From Janthinobacterium rivuli (GTDB lineage Bacteria; Pseudomonadota; Gammaproteobacteria; Burkholderiales; Burkholderiaceae_D): a stretch of DNA of 64,000 nucleotides. Under the pieces are notes generated by a model that worked only from the letters and a program-made list of their open reading frames with translations, did not search any database and was not told the origin of the DNA. The DNA lies in the NCBI RefSeq assembly GCF_009208735.1, contig NZ_WFLJ01000003.1, forward strand, positions 186,001 through 250,000, given 5' to 3'. This document shows, piece after piece, positions 53,913 through 64,000 of the stretch. Numbering within the stretch: position 1 is the stretch's first letter; each line of letters opens with the position of its first letter. The translations under genes and the position numbers were made by a program.

Positions 53913-55592
53913 ATGATAGCACCCGTGAATTCAAAAACTCCCCTTCCGATCGTCCTTGAAAACGCCGCTGCGCCATGGCGGCGCGGCGCCCGGCGCGCAG
54001 CCATGCTCGCTGCCTTGTCGCTGGCGGCGCCGTTTGCGCTGGCGCAAACCTATACGTCCGCGCCAGCGGCGCCGGCCGCCAGTGCGGTGGCCAAGCAGGG
54101 AAGCAGCTGGACGCCGCCGGCCGTGCCGCCGGCGCCGAATCTGCCTAACCTGGGCGATACCTCGCGCGAAGACCTGTCGCCGGCGATGGAGCGCAAGATC
54201 GGCGAGGAAATCATGCGCGGCATCCGCGGCGACCGCGATTACCTCGACGACGCGCCCTTGCTGGAATACCTGAATACCTTCGGCAACGCCCTCGTGGCGG
54301 CGCGACCCAGCGTGCGCGGCGAAACGAATTACGACTATTTTTTCTTCGCCGTGCGCGATCCCCAGTTGAACGCGTTTGCCTTGCCTGGCGGCTTTATCGG
54401 CGTGCACTCGGCCCTGGTGCTGGCGGCGCAAACGGAGGCGGAACTGGCGTCCGTGCTGTCGCACGAGATCGGCCACGTGGCGCAGCGCCATATCGCGCGC
54501 ATGCTGGGCCAGCAGCGCCAGGACGCCCTGATGCCGCTGGCCGCCATGCTGCTGGCGGCGCTCGCGTCGCGCGCGGGCGGTGACGTGGCCATGGGCGTGT
54601 TTGCCGCCGGCCAGGGCCTGGCCATCCAGCGCCAGCTCAATTTCGGCCGCGACGCCGAACGCGAGGCGGACCGCATCGGCTTCCAGATCATGGGCGAAGC
54701 CGGTTTCGATACCACCGGCATGGTGGCCTTCTTCGGCCGCATGCAGGCGGCCAGCCGTTCGTACAGCGACCTGATGCCCGCCTACTTGCAGACGCACCCG
54801 CTGACGACGGAACGCATCGCCGACATCCAGGCGCGCATTCGCGAGCAGCCGTACAAGCAGCGTGCCGACAGCCTGAGTTTCCACCTGGCCCGGGCCCGCG
54901 CCCGCGTGCTGCAGGATGAAAGCGTGCAAGGCTTGCTGAATGCCAAGGCTGTCTTCACGACGCAGCTGGAACAGCAAAGCCGCTTCCAGGTGGTGGCTGC
55001 CCATTACGGCTTGTCCTTTGTTGCCGTCAAGCAGGGCAAGCCGCTGGATGCGCAAAAGGAACTCGATGCGGCCAATGCGGCCCTGCATCAGCCGGCCGCG
55101 CCGAATGTGCTGACCTCGGGCGGCACGCAGGCCCCCAATTCCCTGCTGGCGGCGATGGGGCTGGAAGTGCTGCTGATGCCGTCGCAGAAGAAGGAAGTGG
55201 CGCAACAGGCTTTGAAGGCGGCCGACGCGGCGCGCCAGCAGTTTCCCCTCTCGCGCGGCATTGCCCATCAGTATGCGGAAGCGCTGATGGCGGCCGGCAA
55301 GCTGGAACAATCGACCTTGTACCTGCGCGAACAGGTGCAGCTCTACAAGGAAGAACCGGAACTGTACGATTTACTGGCGAAAGCGTATGCGGATCAGGGC
55401 AAGATGACCTTGCAGCACATGGCCCTGGCCGAATCCTACGTGCTGCAGGGCGCCACCATGGCCGCGCTGGACCAGCTGACGATCGCCCGCAAATCGACGG
55501 ACGCGACCTTTTATGACCAGGCCGTGATCGATGCGCGCGAGCGGGAATTGCAGGAAAAGCGCCGCGAACAGATCAAGGACCAGAAGGGCTAA
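53913..55592 (+). CDS. Periplasmic M48 metallopeptidase with TPR region (BepA-like)
   Basis: This is an exported protein of 559 residues resembling BepA/YfgC, a periplasmic protease and chaperone of outer-membrane protein assembly. A basic, long signal region (about residues 1-45, ending AAPFALAQ) is followed by the M48 domain. The zinc motif is HEIGH in VLSHEIGHVAQRH, and the third ligand glutamate is in DAEREADRIG. A C-terminal TPR-like half begins at about residue 320 (RARVLQDESVQGLLNAKAVF). The start is uncertain: the ATG at 53913 lies only one or two bases after AAGGT, and GTG at 53925 is possible. It is divergent from moaC. Confidence 0.88.
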   Translation: MIAPVNSKTPLPIVLENAAAPWRRGARRAAMLAALSLAAPFALAQTYTSAPAAPAASAVAKQGSSWTPPAVPPAPNLPNLGDTSREDLSPAMERKIGEEIMRGIRGDRDYLDDAPLLEYLNTFGNALVAARPSVRGETNYDYFFFAVRDPQLNAFALPGGFIGVHSALVLAAQTEAELASVLSHEIGHVAQRHIARMLGQQRQDALMPLAAMLLAALASRAGGDVAMGVFAAGQGLAIQRQLNFGRDAEREADRIGFQIMGEAGFDTTGMVAFFGRMQAASRSYSDLMPAYLQTHPLTTERIADIQARIREQPYKQRADSLSFHLARARARVLQDESVQGLLNAKAVFTTQLEQQSRFQVVAAHYGLSFVAVKQGKPLDAQKELDAANAALHQPAAPNVLTSGGTQAPNSLLAAMGLEVLLMPSQKKEVAQQALKAADAARQQFPLSRGIAHQYAEALMAAGKLEQSTLYLREQVQLYKEEPELYDLLAKAYADQGKMTLQHMALAESYVLQGATMAALDQLTIARKSTDATFYDQAVIDARERELQEKRREQIKDQKG

Positions 55593-55595
55593 GCC

Positions 55596-56186
55596 TTATT
55601 CGGCTTGCGGCATCGGCTGGAAGCCGAAGGTCTGCGGCACGGCAGCGTAGCGCAGCGGCTGCACGGCAATCTCCTTGCCGTCATGCAATAGCATCAATTT
55701 GCCCTGCCCATTTTCCAGCCACGCCAGCAAGGCGTCGTCGCCGGCCTGCTGGCCGTCCACGCGCAGCGACGCCAGCACCTGCGCCATGTCACGGTCATCG
55801 ACCTGCGCGATGATGTCGCCCTGGCGCAGGATCAGCGCGCCGTTGTCGCACAGCCAGGCGGCATCGATGGCCGCCAGCGGCGTACCCGTCTGCAAGACAA
55901 ACCCGTGCTGCGGGTCGCTGCGGGCGATGTACGGCGTCGCTTCCAGATTCACATACACGCGCTGCGGGCCATTCTGGAAAAACCAGCAACCGCGTTCATC
56001 CTGGGCGTAATTGCGGTGGATAAAGTTCAACAGGGCCGTGTGGGCGATCTTGTCGCCGGGCAGTTGTTGCTGTTGCGCCTGCTGGTCGCGCATGCGCCAG
56101 TGGCCGCGCGCGTCCAGGCCCAGCCAGCCGTAGCAGTGGGGCACGTTCGGCCATTTGGCCAGGGCCTGCTTGACGAGTTCATCCAT
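55596..56186 (-). CDS. Conserved hypothetical protein (DUF2946-type, from memory)
   Basis: This is a 196-residue protein conserved in beta-proteobacteria, with segments WPNVPHCYGWLGLDARGHWRM, LLNFIHRNYAQDERGCWFFQ and NGPQRVYVNLEATPYI. I believe it is annotated as DUF2946 but cannot check that. It has no signal peptide and no membrane helix. The ATG at 56186 overlaps the hydrolase gene by eight bases, so the two are coupled. Function unknown. Confidence 0.75.
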   Translation of the reverse strand: MDELVKQALAKWPNVPHCYGWLGLDARGHWRMRDQQAQQQQLPGDKIAHTALLNFIHRNYAQDERGCWFFQNGPQRVYVNLEATPYIARSDPQHGFVLQTGTPLAAIDAAWLCDNGALILRQGDIIAQVDDRDMAQVLASLRVDGQQAGDDALLAWLENGQGKLMLLHDGKEIAVQPLRYAAVPQTFGFQPMPQAE

Positions 56187-57204
56187 GTGGTGCGTTTTCC
56201 GTGTGCGTTTGCGAACTGCCAGCGTGACAGGTTTGCGGCGCCGGTGGCGCCGTGTTGCCGCCTTCAAAAAAATGCATCAGCCGTTGCGGCAGCCAGCGCG
56301 TGCTTCCCGGCAACTTGCCTGCGGCGAAGCCGACGTGGCCGCCGTGGCGCGGATAGTCGAGCGTGACCGGCGGCGCGGCGCTGCGCGGCAAGAAGCGCCC
56401 GGGCAGGAAGGGGTCATTTTGCGCATTCAGCACCAGGGTCGGCACGGTGATGTCCGGCAAGACGTGCTTGGCGCTGGCGCGGTGCCAGTAATCGTCGGCG
56501 TCGCGATAGCCGTGCAGTGGTGCCGTGACGACATTGTCGAAGGCGTGCAAGTCGCGCGCGGCCAGCATGGCCTCGCGCGCGAACAGGCCGGGAAACTGTT
56601 CCAGCTTGGCCAGGCATTTCGGTTTCAAGGTGTTCAGGAACATGCGCGTGTAGAAACGGTTGGCGCCGGACGACAGGGCCTTGCCCCCTTGCGCCAGGTC
56701 CAGCGGCGCGGACACGGCCGCGGCCGCATCGATGAAATCGGCCTGGTGCTGCGACTGGCCCAGCCAGCACAGCAGTGCATTGCCGCCCAAGGAGACGCCG
56801 GCCGCGTACAATTTTCCCGTCGCGCGCCGACGCAGGCGCTGCACGATCCAGTCCACTTCCTGCGCATCGCCGGAATGGTAAAAACGCGGCGCCAGGTTGG
56901 CTTCGCCCGAGCAGCCGCGAAAATGGGGCACGGCGCCCGACCAGCCGCGCGCCGCCACTTCGCTCATCAGGGCGCGCGCGTAGTGACTGCTGGATGAGCC
57001 TTCCAAGCCGTGGAACAGCACCACGAAGGGCTGGCCCGGCTGGCCGTCGACCAGGTCGACGTCGACGAAGTCGCCATCGGGCGCCTGCCAGCGTTCGCGG
57101 CGGAAGGCCACGGCCGGCTTGGCGAGGCACACGGCCGGATAAATCGTCTGCGCGTGGCCGCCAGGCAGCCAGAGCGGGGCGGTGTAGGACAGTGACAAAG
57201 ACAT
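56179..57204 (-). CDS. Alpha/beta-fold hydrolase (YheT-like)
   Basis: This is a 341-residue hydrolase of the YheT/ABHD branch. The nucleophile is Ser in AAGVSLGGNALL, the acid probably Asp in NAQNDPFLPG, and the histidine in YPRHGGHVGF. The N-terminal LPGGHAQTIYPA is a hallmark of this branch, as is FHGLEGSSSSHYARAL. It probably acts on a lipid or polyester-type ester; E. coli YheT has no settled function. Its ATG overlaps the stop of the upstream NTF2-like gene by one base (TGATG). Confidence 0.88.
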   Translation of the reverse strand: MSLSLSYTAPLWLPGGHAQTIYPAVCLAKPAVAFRRERWQAPDGDFVDVDLVDGQPGQPFVVLFHGLEGSSSSHYARALMSEVAARGWSGAVPHFRGCSGEANLAPRFYHSGDAQEVDWIVQRLRRRATGKLYAAGVSLGGNALLCWLGQSQHQADFIDAAAAVSAPLDLAQGGKALSSGANRFYTRMFLNTLKPKCLAKLEQFPGLFAREAMLAARDLHAFDNVVTAPLHGYRDADDYWHRASAKHVLPDITVPTLVLNAQNDPFLPGRFLPRSAAPPVTLDYPRHGGHVGFAAGKLPGSTRWLPQRLMHFFEGGNTAPPAPQTCHAGSSQTHTENAPHG

Positions 57205-57629
57205 CAGTGCAGAATCTGCGCCCCGGTGGCGTCGGCCGGCGCGCCGCCCGGGGCGATGGACGCGTGGTGCAGCACGATGCGCCAGCCGCGCGGCGTTTTC
57301 ACGTACACGTTCGTGGCCAGCAGGTGCGCCGGGCCGCCTTCTTCCTGGGTGACGCCTTCGATCACCGTGTGCACGGAGCTCATCAGGTTGTGCGTCTCAT
57401 GCAGCTGTGCCGGCACGATGTGCAGGCCGCCGCCCGCCAGGATGGTTTCCCACGAGGCGCGGATGGCGGCATGGCCGATCAGGCGCGCGCCGCCCGGGTG
57501 GATGCAGACGATCTCTTCATCGTCGGCCCACAGCGCCATCAGCGCCTCGAGGTCGGCGCGGTGCAAGGCATCGTAGAACGCCGCTTCGACTTCGGCGGCG
57601 CTGCCATTGAGTTCTTTCAGACGTTTCAT
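57204..57629 (-). CDS. NTF2-like/SnoaL-type domain protein
   Basis: This is a 141-residue protein with the cone-shaped NTF2-like fold typical of SnoaL-type or DUF4440 proteins: AAFYDALHRADLEALMALWADDEEIVCIHPGG at the N-terminus and ATNVYVKTPRGWRIVLHHAS at the end. Such proteins bind or convert small hydrophobic ligands, or are structural. It heads the three-gene minus-strand group with the YheT-like hydrolase and the DUF2946-type protein. Confidence 0.8.
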   Translation of the reverse strand: MKRLKELNGSAAEVEAAFYDALHRADLEALMALWADDEEIVCIHPGGARLIGHAAIRASWETILAGGGLHIVPAQLHETHNLMSSVHTVIEGVTQEEGGPAHLLATNVYVKTPRGWRIVLHHASIAPGGAPADATGAQILH

Positions 57630-57704
57630 GACGACTCCGGCTTGAGCGGTATAGATGACAGGTGCAAATGAAAACGGCGCGCTGGAGGCGCGCCGCTGGG
57701 CAGT

Positions 57705-57899
57705 TTAATGATGGCCGGCGCTGGCGCCTTCCTTCAGGGTGTAGGCCGTGCCGCAATACGGGCACTTGGCGATACCGTCCTTGTTGAATTCCAGGAACAC
57801 GCGCGGATGCGACGACCACAGCGGCATGGCCGGGTTAGGGCAGTGGGCTGGCAAGTCTTTACTGTCGAGTTCGACCGCTGGCTGGGTGGTTTTTGTCAT
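57705..57899 (-). CDS. Zinc-finger CHCC domain protein
   Basis: This is a 64-residue protein with the CHCC zinc-binding pattern: Cys in HCPNPAM, His in SSHPRVFLEF, then CPYC. The same domain is found in the mitochondrial complex I subunit NDUFS6, so an assembly or accessory role with a respiratory or iron-sulfur enzyme is possible. GGAG lies upstream of the ATG at 57899. A start 54 bases earlier is not needed. The C-terminus is Gly/His-rich (GASAGHH). Confidence 0.85.
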   Translation of the reverse strand: MTKTTQPAVELDSKDLPAHCPNPAMPLWSSHPRVFLEFNKDGIAKCPYCGTAYTLKEGASAGHH

Positions 57900-58157
57900 C
57901 TTGTCATGCTCCGTGAGGCTGTATGGAAGGAAGTCGGCGGCTGCCAAAAGCACGATTTTAACGGATTCAGGCAGACAGCAAAAATCATGGCTAAAATGGC
58001 GGCTCGATCATCTTCGGCTGCGGCGCGGATTTTTGCGCAAATATGGCAGCTGCAGCGCCACACTGACTGGATTTGCCTTGCCGGTATCATCGTTGCCGCC
58101 CTTGTCGTCTTGCACCATTGTTGTGCAGTTACCACACTCAGCCTGCCGGGGGCTCGC

Positions 58158-58904
58158 ATGAACACCCGCGTGAACGCCGTCCCGGCCGCCAAGGACGACG
58201 CCCTGCTGAAGGATGCCTGGCGCGCCGGCCTGAACCTCGGCGCGCCCACCCTGCTGGGCATCGCCGCCTGGGGCATGGTGGTGGGCGTGGCCATGGTGAA
58301 AAGCGGCCTGACGGTGGCGCAGGCGGGGGCCATGACCCTGTTCGTCTTTGCCGGATCGGCCCAGCTCGCTTCCTTGCCCCTGCTGGCCGCGCATGCGCCC
58401 GTGTGGGTGATCTTCGCCACGGCCCTCGTCGTCAATTTGCGGTTTGTTATCTTTTCCGTGCTGCTGGCCCCCCATTTCGCCCATCTGCCGTGGCGCCAGC
58501 GCTTTGCGCTCGGCTATGTGGCGGGCGACATCACCGTGGGCCTGTTCCTGCAGCGTTACCCGCACGAAACGCCGGACCCGGCCAAGCTGCCTTTCCTGAA
58601 AGGCTTGATTTACCCCAACTGGCTGGCCTGGCAAATCGGTTCCTTCATCGGCATCGTGCTGGGCGCCGTCGTGCCCGCCGAATGGGGACTGGGTTTTGCC
58701 GGCACCCTGGCGATCCTGTGCGTGACGGTGCCGCTGATCCTCAGCCGCGCGGCCCTGTGCGGCGTGCTGGTGGCGGGCACGGTGGCCGTGCTGGCCTACG
58801 GCCTGCCCTATAAACTGGGCTTGCTGGTGGCCGTTCTGGTGGGCATGGTCAGCGCCATGGCCGTGGAAGAATTGACAGAGAAATGGACAAAACGCCATGT
58901 TTGA
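58158..58904 (+). CDS. azlC: AzlC-family branched-chain amino acid exporter, large subunit
   Basis: This is an integral membrane protein of 248 residues with about seven helices. Together with AzlD it exports branched-chain amino acids and similar compounds. Signature segments are LGIAAWGMVVGVAMVKSGLT, LFVFAGSAQLASLPLL and VVNLRFVIFSVLLAPH. GGGGG precedes the ATG at 58158. The frame is open much further upstream, but that part opposes the zinc-finger gene and is not needed. The 3' end overlaps azlD by eight bases. Confidence 0.9.
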   Translation: MNTRVNAVPAAKDDALLKDAWRAGLNLGAPTLLGIAAWGMVVGVAMVKSGLTVAQAGAMTLFVFAGSAQLASLPLLAAHAPVWVIFATALVVNLRFVIFSVLLAPHFAHLPWRQRFALGYVAGDITVGLFLQRYPHETPDPAKLPFLKGLIYPNWLAWQIGSFIGIVLGAVVPAEWGLGFAGTLAILCVTVPLILSRAALCGVLVAGTVAVLAYGLPYKLGLLVAVLVGMVSAMAVEELTEKWTKRHV

Positions 58905-59247
58905 CGGCATAGACTGGGGCAGGGCCGACGTGTGGATCGCCATCGCCGTGCTGGTGGTGGCGACAGCGGCCACGCGCAGCACCTTCTGGCTGGTCGGCCA
59001 CCACATCACCATTCCGCGCCGCGTGGGCGAGATGCTGCGCTATGCGCCGGCCTGCGCGCTGGCGGCCATCATCGCGCCCGACATGCTGATGGAAGGGCAG
59101 CAGGTGCACTTCGGATTATCGAATTTGAAACTCTTGTCCGGGATTGCCGCCACGCTCTTTTTCGTGATTCGCCGCAATATGTTGCAAACCATTGTGTTCG
59201 GCATGCTGGTTTTCACGGGCTTGCGACTGTTGCACGTTTTTCAGTAA
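58897..59247 (+). CDS. azlD: AzlD-family transporter, small subunit
   Basis: This is a 116-residue membrane protein with about four helices, matching AzlD/Yga[21 protein letters not shown], then [23 protein letters not shown]. It pairs with AzlC to form the exporter. The start lies within the end of azlC, so translation is coupled. Confidence 0.9.
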   Translation: MFDGIDWGRADVWIAIAVLVVATAATRSTFWLVGHHITIPRRVGEMLRYAPACALAAIIAPDMLMEGQQVHFGLSNLKLLSGIAATLFFVIRRNMLQTIVFGMLVFTGLRLLHVFQ

Positions 59248-59324
59248 AGCAGGACAAATCGGGGATTTGCTCTGGTCATTGCGGTAAAATAGCGCACTTC
59301 CTTCCACTCGTCATCTGGATCGCC

Positions 59325-60536
59325 ATGTCAGCTGTTCTCAACTTCATCCGTCTGCAAGATTTGATCGCCCAAAATGCACTGCAAGGCAAGCGCGTGTTTA
59401 TTCGCGCCGACCTGAACGTCCCGCAAGATGACAGTGGCAAGATCACCGAAGATACGCGCATCCGCGCCTCGGTGCCGGCCATCCGCGCCGCGCTCGACGC
59501 CGGCGCCGCCGTCATGGTGACGTCGCACCTGGGCCGTCCTACGGAAGGCGAGTTCAAGCCGGCCGACAGCTTGGCGCCCGTGGCAGCCCGCCTGTCCGAG
59601 CTGCTGGGCCAGGAAGTTGCATTGAAACAAAACTGGGTCGACGGCGCCGGCCTGGAATCCCTGGCTGCCGGCCAGGTCGTCCTGCTGGAAAACGTGCGCG
59701 TCAACAAGGGCGAAAAGAAAAACAGCGATGAGCTGGCGCAAAAAATGGCGAAATTGTGCGATATCTACGTCAATGACGCGTTCGGCACGGCCCACCGCGC
59801 CGAAGCATCCACGCACGGCATCGCCAAGTTCGCCCCCGTCGCCTGCGCCGGCCCGCTGCTGGCCGCCGAGCTCGATGCGTTGGGCAAGGCGCTGCATGCG
59901 CCAGCCCGTCCGTTGCTGGCGATCGTTGCCGGCTCGAAAGTGTCGAGCAAGCTGACCATCCTGAAAGCCCTGTCCGACAAGGTGGATAACCTGATCGTCG
60001 GCGGCGGCATCGCCAACACCTTCATGAAGGCCGTCGGCTTGAATGTCGGCAAGTCGCTGGTGGAAGCGGAACTCGTCGAGGAAGCGAAAGCCATCATCGA
60101 CATCATGGCCAAGCGCGGCGCGCAAGTGCCGATTCCCGTCGACGTCGTGTGCGCCAAGGAATTCTCGCCAACGGCCGCCGCCACCGTCAAGGACGTGGCC
60201 GACGTGGCGGACGACGACATGATCCTCGATATCGGCCCGAAAACGGCTGCACTGCTGGCGCAGCAGATCGCCGTCGCCGGCACCATCGTGTGGAACGGCC
60301 CTGTCGGCGTGTTCGAATTCGACCAGTTCGGCAACGGCACCAAGACCCTGGCCCTGGCCATTGCCGATTCGACAGCATTCTCGATCGCCGGCGGTGGCGA
60401 CACCCTGGCGGCGATTGCCAAATACGACATTACCGATAAAATCAGCTATATCTCGACCGGTGGCGGCGCCTTCCTGGAGTTCCTGGAAGGCAAGACCCTG
60501 CCGGCCGTGGAAATCCTGATGCAACGCGCCGCTTAA
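59325..60536 (+). CDS. pgk: Phosphoglycerate kinase
   Basis: Pgk transfers phosphate from 1,3-bisphosphoglycerate to ADP in glycolysis and works in reverse in gluconeogenesis. It has 403 residues. Conserved blocks are [59 protein letters not shown] and the nucleotide-binding [19 protein letters not shown] -10-like box at 59285-59290 may be its promoter. A terminator separates it from pyk. Confidence 0.97.
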   Translation: MSAVLNFIRLQDLIAQNALQGKRVFIRADLNVPQDDSGKITEDTRIRASVPAIRAALDAGAAVMVTSHLGRPTEGEFKPADSLAPVAARLSELLGQEVALKQNWVDGAGLESLAAGQVVLLENVRVNKGEKKNSDELAQKMAKLCDIYVNDAFGTAHRAEASTHGIAKFAPVACAGPLLAAELDALGKALHAPARPLLAIVAGSKVSSKLTILKALSDKVDNLIVGGGIANTFMKAVGLNVGKSLVEAELVEEAKAIIDIMAKRGAQVPIPVDVVCAKEFSPTAAATVKDVADVADDDMILDIGPKTAALLAQQIAVAGTIVWNGPVGVFEFDQFGNGTKTLALAIADSTAFSIAGGGDTLAAIAKYDITDKISYISTGGGAFLEFLEGKTLPAVEILMQRAA

Positions 60537-60562
60537 GGCGTTACTGTCAGCAGTTCAGTACC

Positions 60563-60588
60563 AAGCGCAGCCTGACCGCTGCGCTTTT
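60563..60588 (+). terminator. Probable terminator after pgk
   Basis: AAGCGCAG (60563-60570) pairs with CTGCGCTT (60579-60586), and four T span the end of the stem. The short T run makes read-through to pyk likely. Confidence 0.6.
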
Positions 60589-60649
60589 ACCTTGCCGGGC
60601 GGTTCAGCCGCCGGGTCTTGCTCACCTTCGCTCGCGCACAAGGACTCCT

Positions 60650-62110
<1,461 letters not shown>

Positions 62111-62188
62111 TGTAACTCATTCAGGTGCCGGCGCGGCAGTTGGCCGCGCGGCGCCGCAACAGTTTCTATTGTTCTCTGGAGTATTACC

Positions 62189-63253
62189 ATGTCTCTCGTA
62201 TCCATGCGTCAACTGCTGGACCATGCCGCCGAAAACGGTTATGGCATTCCTGCTTTCAACGTCAACAACCTGGAGCAAGTGCAAGCCATCATGGCTGCCG
62301 CCGATGCGCTGAACAGCCCGGTGATCATGCAAGCGTCCGCTGGCGCGCGCAAGTACGCCGGTGAAGCGTTCCTGCGCCACCTGATCGACGCCGCCGTCGA
62401 AGCGTATCCGCACATCCCCGTCGTCATGCACCAGGATCACGGCCAGTCGCCGGCCGTCTGCATGGCCGCCATCCGCTCGGGTTTCACTTCCGTGATGATG
62501 GACGGTTCGCTGGAAGCGGACGGCAAGTCGGTCGCCTCCTACGAATACAACGTGGAAGTGTCGCGTGAAGTGGTGAAATTCTCGCACGCCATCGGCGTGA
62601 CCGTGGAAGCGGAACTGGGCGTGCTCGGTTCGCTGGAAACCATGAAGGGCGACAAGGAAGACGGCCACGGCGCCGACGGCACCATGACCCGCGAGCAATT
62701 GCTGACGGACGTGGCGCAAGCGGCCGACTTCGTGCAGCGCACCCAGTGCGACGCCCTGGCGATCGCCATCGGCACCTCGCACGGCGCCTACAAGTTCACG
62801 CGCAAGCCGACGGGCGACATCCTGGCCATCGACCGCATCAAGGAAATCCACGCGCGCATCCCGAACACCCACCTGGTGATGCACGGTTCCTCGTCGGTAC
62901 CGCAGGAATTGCTGGCCATCATCCGCGAATTCGGCGGCGACATGAAGGAAACCTACGGCGTGCCAGTCGAGGAAATCCAGGAAGGCATCCGTCACGGCGT
63001 GCGCAAGATCAACATCGACACGGACATCCGCCTGGCGATGACGGCCGCGATCCGCAAGTATCTGTTTGAAAATCCATCGAAATTCGACCCGCGCGACTTC
63101 CTGAAGCCAGCCCGTACCGCCGCCGAGCAAATCGTGCGCGCGCGCATGCAAGCCTTCGGCTGCGAAGGCCAGGCGTCGAAGATCAAGGTCATCACGATGG
63201 AAAAAATGGCCGAGCGCTACAAGGCCGGCGAGCTGTCGCAAATTGTGAAGTAA
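62189..63253 (+). CDS. fba: Fructose-bisphosphate aldolase, class II
   Basis: This zinc-dependent aldolase (354 residues) splits fructose 1,6-bisphosphate into dihydroxyacetone phosphate and glyceraldehyde 3-phosphate. It resembles the Calvin-cycle-type class II enzymes common in beta-proteobacteria. Visible are [27 protein letters not shown], the zinc-binding [19 protein letters not shown], the Glu-rich [15 protein letters not shown] and the second zinc histidine in LVMHGSSS. It follows pyk by 78 bp. Confidence 0.96.
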   Translation: MSLVSMRQLLDHAAENGYGIPAFNVNNLEQVQAIMAAADALNSPVIMQASAGARKYAGEAFLRHLIDAAVEAYPHIPVVMHQDHGQSPAVCMAAIRSGFTSVMMDGSLEADGKSVASYEYNVEVSREVVKFSHAIGVTVEAELGVLGSLETMKGDKEDGHGADGTMTREQLLTDVAQAADFVQRTQCDALAIAIGTSHGAYKFTRKPTGDILAIDRIKEIHARIPNTHLVMHGSSSVPQELLAIIREFGGDMKETYGVPVEEIQEGIRHGVRKINIDTDIRLAMTAAIRKYLFENPSKFDPRDFLKPARTAAEQIVRARMQAFGCEGQASKIKVITMEKMAERYKAGELSQIVK

Positions 63254-63304
63254 AATTCTGTCTGGAACGGGCCGGAAGCCGTATCTCCGTGCCCGATTTT
63301 CTCG

Positions 63305-63333
63305 ACCGGCGGGCGCTTTCCCTGCCTGCCGGT
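63305..63333 (+). terminator. Possible terminator between fba and purC
   Basis: ACCGGCGGGC pairs with GCCTGCCGGT (one G-T pair) around a 9-nt loop. Only three T follow, so it may be weak. Confidence 0.4.
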
Positions 63334-63360
63334 TTCGTATCATCCAACTATTCCCCCGCT

Positions 63361-64000
63361 ATGAACAGCCTCTATCAGACTTCCATCCACTCCCTGCCAT
63401 TGCTGGGCCACGGCAAGGTCCGCGACAACTACGCCGTTGGCGACGACAAGATCCTGATCGTCACCACGGACCGCCTGTCGGCCTTCGATGTCGTCATGAA
63501 CGAGCCTATCCCCGGCAAGGGCAAGGTGCTCAACCAGATGAGCGACTTCTGGTTCGAGAAACTGGGCCACATCGTGCCGAACCACCTGACCGGCGTGGCG
63601 CCGGAATCCGTGGTGGCGCCCGAGGAAGTCGAGCAAGTCAAGGGCCGCGCCGTCGTGGCCAAGCGCTTGAAACCGATCATGGTCGAGGCAGTCGTGCGCG
63701 GCTACATCATCGGTTCGGGCTGGAAAGATTATCAGGACACGGGCAGCATCTGCGGCATCAAGCTGCCAGCCGGCCTGCAACAGGCGGAAAAACTGCCGGA
63801 GCCGATCTTCACCCCGGCGGCCAAGGCCGAGCTGGGCGAGCATGATGAAAACATCAGCTTTGCTGAAATGGAACAGCGTATCGGCGCCGACCTGGCAGCC
63901 AAGATGCGCGACGTCGCCATTGCCCTGTACAAGACGGCCGCCGAATACGCGGCCACGCGCGGCATCATCATCGCCGACACCAAGTTCGAATTCGGCCTGG
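63361..64000 (+). CDS. purC: SAICAR synthase, 3' end missing
   Basis: PurC joins aspartate to CAIR with ATP in purine synthesis. 213 residues are visible of about 295. The start [30 protein letters not shown] is typical. It is followed by [42 protein letters not shown] and [11 protein letters not shown], where the window ends. Both purM and purC are in this window but 31 kb apart. Confidence 0.97.
   Translation, partial: MNSLYQTSIHSLPLLGHGKVRDNYAVGDDKILIVTTDRLSAFDVVMNEPIPGKGKVLNQMSDFWFEKLGHIVPNHLTGVAPESVVAPEEVEQVKGRAVVAKRLKPIMVEAVVRGYIIGSGWKDYQDTGSICGIKLPAGLQQAEKLPEPIFTPAAKAELGEHDENISFAEMEQRIGADLAAKMRDVAIALYKTAAEYAATRGIIIADTKFEFGL

Noticed and set aside
57708..58157. N-terminal extension of azlC by 150 codons
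   Set aside because: The extra part lies opposite the zinc-finger protein gene and has no family similarity. AzlC proteins start near the chosen ATG, which has a GGGGG ribosome-binding site.

Overview
This window is a G+C-rich, densely coded chromosomal segment of a beta-proteobacterium. The Oxalobacteraceae, close to Janthinobacterium, Massilia or Duganella, fit best. This rests on recognisable protein families and on gene neighbourhoods such as dnaK-dnaJ, recA-recX, DUF2889-sucC-sucD, hda-HAD-pcnB-folK-panB and pgk-pyk-fba-purC. I could not run a database search. I see no rRNA, tRNA, CRISPR array, prophage or insertion sequence. dnaK is cut by the left edge and purC by the right edge.

Layout. 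1-3973: heat-shock chaperones dnaK and dnaJ, each followed by a clear terminator, then a beta-carbonic anhydrase. 3992-9243: a Sel1-like secreted protein, then a TauD-type dioxygenase with a three-gene nitrate/sulfonate/taurine-type ABC importer, and a convergent ArgP-type LysR regulator. 9382-12445: PBP1A and a TRIC-type membrane channel protein. 12546-15902: a secreted beta-propeller protein, an ECF sigma factor and a one-pass membrane protein that looks like its anti-sigma factor. 15909-17054: an MFS transporter. 17337-25663: a polyamine catabolism and uptake island (puuD, puuA, spuC-type aminotransferase, potG, potH, potI, puuC) with no substrate-binding protein and no puuB oxidase. 25697-29863: a minus-strand housekeeping group, with overlapping genes from hda through folK and panB just downstream. 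29943-30062: a 120-bp inverted-repeat element. 30066-32380: perM-like gene divergent from purM. 32448-36532: MFS permease, GMC oxidoreductase and divergent IclR regulator. 36529-39914: PPi-type phosphofructokinase and an S9 peptidase, with a 3' remnant of a second S9 peptidase between them. 40018-44639: a response regulator, histidine kinase, DUF4212 protein and sodium:solute symporter, all translationally coupled. 44894-51332: recA (LexA box upstream), recX, a methyltransferase, DUF2889 and sucCD. 51492-52754: a pilin gene with a sigma-54-type promoter, and a PilZ protein. 52918-59247: small membrane protein, moaC, M48 peptidase, four small or medium minus-strand genes and azlCD. 59325-64000: pgk, pyk, fba and the start of purC.

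The parts most worth following up are the beta-propeller/sigma/membrane-protein module, the fused S9 peptidase remnant, the 120-bp hairpin element, the incomplete polyamine island with its two related palindromes, and several well-formed operator candidates at 35601, 33791 and 39935.

Start codons were chosen by Shine-Dalgarno position, overlap with the upstream gene, and where the conserved domain begins. Where two starts compete, the entry says so.
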